A stretch of DNA of 47,676 nucleotides from Verrucomicrobiales bacterium (GTDB taxonomy: Bacteria; Verrucomicrobiota; Verrucomicrobiia; Verrucomicrobiales; DEV007), in contig PAAG01000021.1 in assembly GCA_002698785.1 (NCBI GenBank), positions 1 through 47,676 of the forward strand, in the 5' to 3' direction. The translations under genes and the position numbers were made by a program. The notes beneath the pieces were generated by a model. The model worked only from the letters and a program-made list of their open reading frames with translations. It ran no database searches and had not been told where the DNA came from. Shown here piece after piece: positions 43,316 to 47,676 of the stretch; positions within the stretch are counted from its first letter, which is position 1; each line of letters starts with the position of its first letter.

Positions 43316-43780
43316 ATGTTTTACATCGAACCCAGTTCTGAAGACATCTGCCGCGCACTGGATGCGTGGAAGTGGTTGCCAATTGAATTGAAACAACCGA
43401 TCCTCGTCACCGCATTCGGAGACATTTTCTTATCTGCGACCGACGGAATTTGGTTTCTTGATACGCTTGAAGGAAGCCTGAATAGAGTCTGTGACACAAG
43501 AGAGGAACTCTCCCAGATTCTTCGAACTGAAGATGGTGGGAATCATTATCTTTTTGCTGGGTTTGTGGAGCGAGCGCAACGGGAAGGTATGCTCCTCAAA
43601 GAAAATCAGTGCTACGACTTCAAGGTGAATCCCGTCGTTGGAGGAAAAATTGAATTCGCCAACATTGAACCCAGGGACTTCGTGGTTGCAGTGAACATGG
43701 CCGGGCAATTGCATGAGCAGACTCGAAATCTGCCCGACGGGACTCGTATCGAAGGATTCACAATCAACTCAGAGTCCTAG
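43316..43780 (+). CDS. Cassette gene 6: DUF1851 / Tdi1-type immunity protein
   Basis: A 154-residue protein, ATG eight bases after GTTGTGC. It matches the C-terminal layout of DUF1851 (T6SS immunity protein Tdi1 C-terminal domain): KQPILVTAFGDIFLSATDGI, WFLDTLEGSLNRV, QCYDFKVNPVVGGKIEFANI and VVAVNMAGQLHEQTRNLPDG. In the family the C-terminal part often follows a GAD-like domain; here it stands alone apart from a short helical N-terminus. Such proteins neutralise toxins of polymorphic or type VI systems. No cognate toxin is adjacent, as expected for a mobile cassette. Confidence 0.8.
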   Translation: MFYIEPSSEDICRALDAWKWLPIELKQPILVTAFGDIFLSATDGIWFLDTLEGSLNRVCDTREELSQILRTEDGGNHYLFAGFVERAQREGMLLKENQCYDFKVNPVVGGKIEFANIEPRDFVVAVNMAGQLHEQTRNLPDGTRIEGFTINSES

Positions 43781-43806
43781 CAAGCGCACACCAGCTCGGC
43801 GTAGGG
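43775..43806 (+). repeat. Probable attC 5' half without 3' half, after cassette 6
   Basis: TCCTAGC overlapping the stop codon, then a 9-nt spacer AAGCGCACA and an L''-like CCAGCTCGGCGTAGGG. The R'' box is degenerate. Repeat R2 begins 18 bp later. Confidence 0.45.
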
Positions 43807-43823
43807 AAAGGGGGAAAAGTGGG

Positions 43824-43912
43824 AAAAGTGTCAGTCGACAAAATAAGCATTTTCTCACTGCTACGAGCACAAGCTGCCGAGTGCCAATCCACAAATAAGG
43901 GGCGGTTTACAT
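43824..43912 (+). repeat. R repeat, fragment R2 (positions 1-89)
   Basis: Nearly identical to R1 over 89 bp, with one clear difference (CTGCTACGAG for CTGCGACGAG), then it breaks off. It is followed by TGTCTGTCCC, an inverted copy of the GGGACAGAC box region seen at 41057. Confidence 0.8.
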
Positions 43913-44072
43913 TGGTGCAGTGCCATTCATGTCTGTCCCTTTAAATCAGCAGTGGAAACTTGCTTCAAACAAGGTTCTAAAACGCTTCACGAACGCTTCG
44001 ACATTTTTCTAATTAGCAGCAAGCCAGGAAATTATAACGCGTCTCCACCAAAGATTGGGGGCTATTCTATTT

Positions 44073-44252
44073 TTAACGGCACTCTGCGATGACTCTCAAG
44101 CGGTAGGTTTTGAAGCCATAGGAGGAAGGCCGCCCCGCTCGTCGTTGGATGAGCTTCATTTTTCGATGGAAGCCCTCTGTGATGCCGTTGGATTTGGAGA
44201 AGCGCCACATGCAGACGATAGCTTCGTCCAAGTTGGCGAGGGGTTTGGCTAG
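44073..44252 (-). pseudogene. C-terminal remnant of an ISL3-family transposase
   Basis: Reading the minus strand toward a TAA at 44073 gives LAKPLANLDEAIVCMWRFSK, then SNGITEGFHRKMKLIQRRA and YGFKTYRLRVIAECR. This is the end of ISL3-type (IS204/IS1001/IS1165) transposases, whose family C-terminus resembles TNGFTEGFHRKIKLIQRRAY. The upstream part, including the first catalytic residues, is gone, and a GRPSS insertion disturbs the RRAYGF block. After the stop (to about 43951) lie possible IS end sequences. It marks a past transposition into the array. Confidence 0.75.
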
Positions 44253-44286
44253 ACAGCGAAGGGGCGAACCTTGCCCGCATCGTCTA

Positions 44287-44781
44287 CTACGCGCCTGAAT
44301 CTGGAAAAACCGAAGCGTATCCCTGCGGCATCATCGACCAATCCAAATTGGCAATATGCTTCTCTTCGTCCTCTACGTCGGGAACAACAACTCGAATCTG
44401 GCTTGCTTGCATGTGCGTAAAGAACTCGTCAGGAAGCCCCGCGAAGTGGTTCTCCACGTAGTGGATAAGATAGTTGTTCCAGATCCAAACGCCATCGGTG
44501 AAAAAGGCGAATGATTGATCCAAATCCTCGCCACACAACTTACATTTCGCATCTTCAGAACTCGACACTTTTAGGGCTACGCCATCAGAAAGATACTCTA
44601 AAACTGAATTCCGAATCGCATCGCTTTCGAAAAATCCGGGATTCACCCAATGTTTGACAGACGGAGCGTCTACATACCGATTGTCTTCACTCCAAAACCC
44701 AAACCATTTTGAGTGCGCGCCTTCCATGATTAATTCGGGAATAGTGTCATAGGGAAAAGTGTCAGTCGACAAAATAAGCAT
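44287..44781 (-). CDS. Cassette gene 7 (reverse orientation): putative zinc-binding protein
   Basis: A 164-residue protein from the ATG at 44781; the start is uncertain because the first nine residues (MLILSTDTF) are encoded by the left end of repeat R3, and a later Met (MEGAHSK, 44730) is also possible. A CxxC pair (AKCKLCGEDLDQSFAFFTDG), followed by VWIWNNYLIHYVENHFAGLP then DEFFTHMQ, recalls small proteins common in integron cassettes that carry a CxxCG, a TDG and a HY/H pattern. Zinc binding by the Cys and His is likely. Unlike its neighbours it lies on the minus strand. Confidence 0.6.
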   Translation of the reverse strand: MLILSTDTFPYDTIPELIMEGAHSKWFGFWSEDNRYVDAPSVKHWVNPGFFESDAIRNSVLEYLSDGVALKVSSSEDAKCKLCGEDLDQSFAFFTDGVWIWNNYLIHYVENHFAGLPDEFFTHMQASQIRVVVPDVEDEEKHIANLDWSMMPQGYASVFPDSGA

Positions 44782-45169
44782 TCTTCCACTGCGGCGAGCA
44801 CAGCCTACCGAACTCCAATCCATAAATGAGGATCGGTCTACACAGGGGAAAGAGCCTGCAAAAGGAACACAGCAAAACCTCGACGAATAGGGTAGGTTAT
44901 GCTATTGTTAGTATAGCCGCTCGCTCGCAAAACCGCGGTCGAGATTCCTCCTCTTTTCCAACATTCCTACGCTCAATTACCCATCAAATGATGGGGAAAA
45001 CGCACCAAAATGCATGGGAAAGTAGGGGAATGATGGGTTCCTCTCATTTCGAAAATTAGCAAAACAATCGTTGAATCAACGAGTTACACAAAAACTGGGC
45101 TGGATTTTGCCGGAAAAAAACGAAAAACCCCTCATTTCCGATCTCCTGCGGATTCTAGATTGCCAATTC
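44755..45169 (+). repeat. R repeat, full copy R3 (415 bp)
   Basis: It begins AAAAGTGTCAGTCGACAAAA and ends at GATTGCCAATTC. Collinear with R4 over its whole length, about 80% identical by eye and equal in length. Inner landmarks: TATGCTATTGTTAGTATAG, the palindrome CCCATCA-AA-TGATGGG, and AAAAACGAAAAACCCCTCAT. No ORF is conserved between copies and I see no terminal inverted repeats. Confidence 0.85.
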
Positions 45170-45216
45170 CTGAGCAGAGAGTTTAAAGGGATATTACCTC
45201 CAACTGCAGAGAAAAT

Positions 45217-45615
45217 ATGGAACATTGCGATGAGTATGTAGCTTCAGCCACACTCATGATACTTGGCGATGATCTAGATCCGTCAAAAGTCACCCAATGG
45301 CTCGGAATGCAACCATCGAAATCTTGGCGAGCCGGAGAAGAGAAGATGTTGGCTCCTGGCCGTTTTTATGACTGGGGTGGCTGGAAGTGCTTCGGTGATA
45401 AGTCAGACCATCCACTAGAGGAGAAGATTGAATCTTGGTTGATCCGTCTCGAAGGACGAGAGGAAGAGTTCCGAAAGATGAATGACTTGGGATGGAGATG
45501 CTCGATTGACTGTTTTTTGGCATTCGATTCTGGCACGTCTATGAGCATTAATCCTGATTTATCTCGAAGGATTTCTGAGCTTGGCCTGACAATCGACATC
45601 TGCCTAAATAACTGA
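45217..45615 (+). CDS. Cassette gene 8: DUF4279 protein
   Basis: A 132-residue protein matching DUF4279: ASATLMILGDDLDPSKVTQW followed by LGMQPSKSWRAGEEK, the family opening, then FYDWGGWKCFGDKSDHPLEE, IESWLIRLEGREEEFRKMND and a C-terminal MSINPDLSRRISELGLTIDI. DUF4279 proteins are small, of unknown activity and frequent on mobile and toxin-immunity loci. It starts 48 bp after R3. CAACTGCAGAGAAAATATG precedes the gene, resembling other cassette starts but without the GTT. Confidence 0.82.
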   Translation: MEHCDEYVASATLMILGDDLDPSKVTQWLGMQPSKSWRAGEEKMLAPGRFYDWGGWKCFGDKSDHPLEEKIESWLIRLEGREEEFRKMNDLGWRCSIDCFLAFDSGTSMSINPDLSRRISELGLTIDICLNN

Positions 45616-45619
45616 TCAC

Positions 45620-45735
45620 GCGCAACAAGTCGCAGCACCCAACCTCCTGCCCCTCGGTGAACTCAAGATTGCAAATGATTTCAACCCTTAACCACAGGGC
45701 TGCCATCAGGCGGTGGGTATGCTATAATGTTAGGT
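45620..45735 (+). repeat. attC-like recombination site 4 (complete, canonical R' GTTAGGT)
   Basis: R'' GCGCAAC (45620-45626), spacer AAGTCGCAG, L'' CACCCAACCTCCTG, loop, L' CAGGCGGTGGGT, spacer, R' GTTAGGT (45729-45735), which fits GTTRRRY. L'' and L' pair with one unpaired A and one mismatch. Total 116 bp. Confidence 0.78.
45700..45728 (+). promoter_or_regulatory. Extended -10 promoter inside attC site 4
   Basis: TGCTATAAT (45720-45728) is a perfect extended -10 with TATAAT. CTGCCA at 45700-45705 lies 17 bp upstream and matches TTGACA in 4 of 6 positions. It would start transcription at the cassette boundary, upstream of gene 9. Confidence 0.6.
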
Positions 45736-45750
45736 TCAGAAAATATATCG

Positions 45751-46044
45751 ATGCCAGCCCTCTCCGCATACGCCAATACCGAAAATACCGCCCTCATTAT
45801 TCTCAAGCAAAAGGGCTATCAATACTGGTATGATGAGGAGACGGAACGCTACTGCTGCGAAAAAGACGGATGGGATTTCACCGCGGAGGGAGCTACTGAG
45901 TTGCTAGGAGTCGTTGCATTCTTTGAGCATCATCAACCGACGGAGTATAAAGAATACTGGTGGAAGATTGACGAACCTTGGCTGATTGAAGATGTTCCGA
46001 ATGAGCCGGAGACCTACACACCCATTTGGAAGCGTGAGGAATAG
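45751..46044 (+). CDS. Cassette gene 9: small acidic protein of unknown function
   Basis: A 97-residue protein from the ATG at 45751, 15 bases after R' of attC 4 (a further ATG at 45727 overlaps the core box). It is aromatic and acidic: QKGYQYWYDEETERYCCEKD, GWDFTAEGATELLGVVAFFE and EYKEYWWKIDEPWLIEDVPN. No family is recognised. Size and charge are typical of cassette-borne antitoxin or immunity proteins, but nothing proves that. Confidence 0.62.
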   Translation: MPALSAYANTENTALIILKQKGYQYWYDEETERYCCEKDGWDFTAEGATELLGVVAFFEHHQPTEYKEYWWKIDEPWLIEDVPNEPETYTPIWKREE

Positions 46045-46054
46045 ATCCCCAAAA

Positions 46055-46088
46055 GCCTAACAGGGCGTCGTAGCCAACCCACATCCGA
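46055..46088 (+). repeat. attC 5' half without 3' half, after cassette 9
   Basis: R'' GCCTAAC (46055-46061), a perfect RYYYAAC box, spacer AGGGCGTCG, L'' TAGCCAACCCACATCCGA. Repeat R4 starts 8 bp later and no L'/R' follows. Confidence 0.62.
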
Positions 46089-46096
46089 GTTTGTGT

Positions 46097-46511
46097 AAAA
46101 GTGTCAGTCGACAAAATAAGCATTCTTCCACTGCGGCGAGCAAAACCTACCGCGGTCCAAACCACAAATGAGAACCGGTCTACACAGGGGAAAGAGCCCC
46201 CAAAAGGAACACAGCAAAACCTCGACGAATAGGTGAAGTTGTGCTATTGTTAGTATTGTCGCCCGTTCGTAAAACACCGGTCGAGTTTTCCGCTCTTTTC
46301 CAAGAGTTCCTACTCTCAATTACCCACCAAATGATGGGGAAAAGGCATCGAAATGCAGGGGAAAGTGGGGAAATGATGGGTTCCCATCGTCTCGGGATTC
46401 AGCGAAACAATCGTTAAATCAACAAGTTACACAAAGTTTGGACTGAATTTCGCCGAAAAAAACGAAAAACCCCTCATTTCCGATCTCCTCCGGATTTTAG
46501 ATGGCCAATTC
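46097..46511 (+). repeat. R repeat, full copy R4 (415 bp)
   Basis: Same ends and landmarks as R3. Differences are single-base changes spread along the unit (for example CCCACCAAATGATGGG for CCCATCAAATGATGGG), with no net length change, as expected for an element constrained at the DNA or RNA level or recently copied. Confidence 0.85.
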
Positions 46512-46563
46512 GAGAGACGGCCGAACTGGCACCCCATGCTTCCCGAGATACTCCTTCACAGAA

Positions 46564-46621
46564 AAAATGTCAGTCGACAGAACAAGCATTTTCTCACTGC
46601 GACGAGCACAATCTGCCGAAC
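46564..46621 (+). repeat. R repeat, short fragment R5
   Basis: Only TGTCAGTCGACAGAACAAGC and the following 35 bp match the left end of R. It is followed by GCCGAACGCTTAAT, an R''-like box. It lies in a stretch (46512-46688) where I see no supportable gene. Confidence 0.7.
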
Positions 46622-46688
46622 GCTTAATCTTACATATTGTTTTCGTTCCCTTGGCAAATGACGGGGGCGTAATCTTCGTCCGAGCAAT

Positions 46689-46811
46689 GCCGAACGACAC
46701 TTGGCGCACAAGCCCCGACCGCTCCGAGCCGAAATGTTTTTTCCGATCCGCCAATTATTCCACCATCAACACGCGCTCTCCGTCGGGGCTGAGTGCCCTT
46801 GAACGTTCTGA
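46689..46811 (+). repeat. attC-like recombination site 5 (complete)
   Basis: R'' GCCGAAC (46689-46695), spacer GACACTTGG, L'' CGCACAAGCCCCGACCG, loop, L' CGTCGGGGCTGAGTGC, spacer, R' GTTCTGA (46805-46811). The AGCCCCGAC arms pair perfectly with one unpaired A. Total 123 bp. It precedes the toxin-antitoxin cassette. Confidence 0.83.
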
Positions 46812-46859
46812 CAGAAAAATCGGACTTTCGCTCGGAGGTGAATCAGTTTACGCTATGGC

Positions 46860-47084
46860 ATGACCTTCGATCGTATAGCACCTGAGGCCCTGAAGTTGCC
46901 GCTCGAAGACCGAATCCAGCTAGCGGCCTCGCTTTGGGAAAGTATCGAGGATCCTTACGCATTGGCTGCTGATCGGGCTGATGAGGACGCGATCGTATTG
47001 GCACTTGCCCGGGACGCCGAGATCGAATCGGGTAAGGTTGCCCCGCTCTCACATAGTGACCTAATGAAACGCCTTCGGAAGTGA
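46860..47084 (+). CDS. Cassette gene 10a: addiction-module antitoxin component
   Basis: A 74-residue protein of the putative addiction module component family (TIGR02574-like): IAPEALKLPLEDRIQLAASL then WESIEDP, the family core, and a short basic C-terminus. It should bind and neutralise the toxin encoded next and repress the operon. TCGGAGGTG, a good Shine-Dalgarno, lies 20-26 bp upstream, a little far from the ATG at 46860. It starts 48 bp after R' of attC 5, so this cassette carries its own leader, unlike the others. Its stop overlaps the toxin start. Confidence 0.85.
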   Translation: MTFDRIAPEALKLPLEDRIQLAASLWESIEDPYALAADRADEDAIVLALARDAEIESGKVAPLSHSDLMKRLRK

Positions 47085-47374
47085 CATTCGAATACCATCC
47101 CGCGGTCGCTGATGAACTGGAAGAGATTCGCGACTACTACGAAGATAAGTCTGTGGGTCTGGGCAAGGCGTTTGTGGATGAATTCGAGCGACAGTTGATG
47201 AACATCGCTGCAATGCCTTCGAGGTGGATGATCGTTCAGGGCGATGTTCGGAGATCGCTGATGAAGCGATTCCCCTACGTGATTCTGTTCCGGGTCATCG
47301 ACGACGAGATTATCCGGGTGACTGTCGTGAAGCACGAAAAGAGGCACCCTGTATTCGGGCTGGGAAGGCGGTAG
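47081..47374 (+). CDS. Cassette gene 10b: RelE/ParE-family toxin
   Basis: A 97-residue protein with GTG start overlapping the antitoxin stop (GTGA). It begins VTFEYHPAVADELEEIRDYY, then KAFVDEFERQLMNIAAMPSR, RRSLMKRFPYVILFRVIDDE and IRVTVVKHEKRHP. This is the ParE/RelE fold: two helices then a beta sheet ending in the conserved Arg/His region. ParE members poison gyrase and RelE members cut mRNA; the subtype is not clear, though pairing with the addiction-module component is usual for the ParE-like branch. Such pairs stabilise cassette arrays. Confidence 0.88.
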   Translation: MTFEYHPAVADELEEIRDYYEDKSVGLGKAFVDEFERQLMNIAAMPSRWMIVQGDVRRSLMKRFPYVILFRVIDDEIIRVTVVKHEKRHPVFGLGRR

Positions 47375-47383
47375 GCCGAAAAG

Positions 47384-47420
47384 GCAGAACAAACGGGTGG
47401 AGATCGACCTGAGACCCGGG
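47384..47420 (+). repeat. attC 5' half without 3' half, after the toxin gene
   Basis: R'' GCAGAAC (47384-47390), the exact complement of the R' box GTTCTGC, spacer AAACGGGTG, L''-like GAGATCGACCTGAGACCC. No L'/R' follows; R6 begins about 75 bp later. Confidence 0.58.
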
Positions 47421-47495
47421 GCGTTGATGCTCGAGGGTAATTCCCGCAGTAACCTTCCAATCCCAAAAAAGTCTCCGATTTGCGAAAAGACTTTT

Positions 47496-47676
47496 GAGAA
47501 CCGGTCTACTTAGGGGAAAGAGGCTGCAAAAGGAACCCAGCTACCCCTCGACGAGCGTGCAAAATTATGCTATTGTTAGTATAGTCGCTCGCTCGCAAAA
47601 CCGCGGTCGAGATTCCTCCTCTTTTCCAACATTCCTACGCTCAATTACCCATCAAATGATGGGGAAAACGCACCAA
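47496..47676 (+). repeat. R repeat, fragment R6, running off the window
   Basis: It enters R at about position 81 (GAGAACCGGTCTAC) and continues collinearly to the window end. Its last 100 bp differ from R3 at a single visible base (AGTATAGTCGC for AGTATAGCCGC). Either the element or the array continues beyond the window. Confidence 0.82.

Noticed and set aside
44755-45169. R repeat as a group II intron (attC-targeting group IIC)
   Set aside because: No reverse transcriptase and no recognisable domain V hairpin; the position at attC sites is the only similarity.
45893-46165. 90-codon minus frame starting in R4
   Set aside because: It overlaps cassette gene 9 and the attC half; only the MLILSTDTF leader is shared with other R ends.
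46501-46863. 120-codon + frame across R5 and attC site 5
   Set aside because: It is made of repeat and recombination-site sequence and has no independent coding character.
41112-47676. R repeats as a CRISPR array
   Set aside because: Units are far too long, unevenly spaced and separated by genes; no cas gene is present.

Overview
The window reads as chromosome of a Verrucomicrobiota-like (PVC group) bacterium. This is inferred from gene content, not from a marker search: an FG-GAP repeat secreted protein, a formylglycine-type sulfatase, an N-terminal zinc-ribbon protein with a long disordered linker, a serine hydrolase fused to a NamZ (DUF1343) domain, a GumN-type protein and a type III polyketide synthase beside an RND/MMPL exporter. 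Genes are tightly packed on both strands. Several convergent pairs overlap, and many starts lack an obvious Shine-Dalgarno sequence.

Positions 1-39.7 kb are ordinary chromosome. In order they hold: a PAS-rich sensor kinase with a response regulator cut by the window edge; an APC amino-acid permease; a PNPOx-like flavoprotein; a VTT/DedA-like membrane protein; an HNH nuclease; a coiled-coil/TPR periplasmic protein; a glutaredoxin; a GumN-like protein; an FG-GAP protein; TrpG/PabA; the hydrolase-NamZ fusion; QueH; a type III PKS-RND operon; tRNA-Ser(CGA); NifJ (pyruvate:ferredoxin oxidoreductase) coupled to a dihydroorotate-dehydrogenase-like protein; a VOC protein; RuvA coupled to an unrecognised ATP-grasp-like protein; a zinc-ribbon membrane protein; a Xer recombinase; a Fur-family regulator; a sulfatase; CysJ and CysI divergent from an Rrf2 regulator with an inverted repeat between them; a Dabb protein; and Pgi.

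From about 39.8 kb to the right edge the character changes. Small, mostly unrecognised genes are nearly all on the + strand, each followed by an imperfect palindrome of 116-125 bp with integron attC architecture: R'' box, 9-nt spacer, L'' with one unpaired A, variable loop, L', R'. The R' box is mostly GTTC(G/T)G(C/A) instead of the textbook GTTRRRY. In six cassettes the start codon lies only 6-8 nt after this box. Cargo includes a DUF1851 (Tdi1-type immunity) protein, a DUF4279 protein, small membrane proteins, a secreted protein and an addiction-module/RelE-ParE pair. No integron integrase is visible, so this is an integrase-less attC cluster (CALIN-like) or one part of a larger integron.

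The same region carries six copies or fragments of a noncoding repeat, here called R (two full 415-bp copies). R and its fragments tend to lie where an attC has kept its 5' half but lost its 3' half, together with an ISL3-type transposase remnant. The association of R with broken attC sites is the least explained feature of the window.
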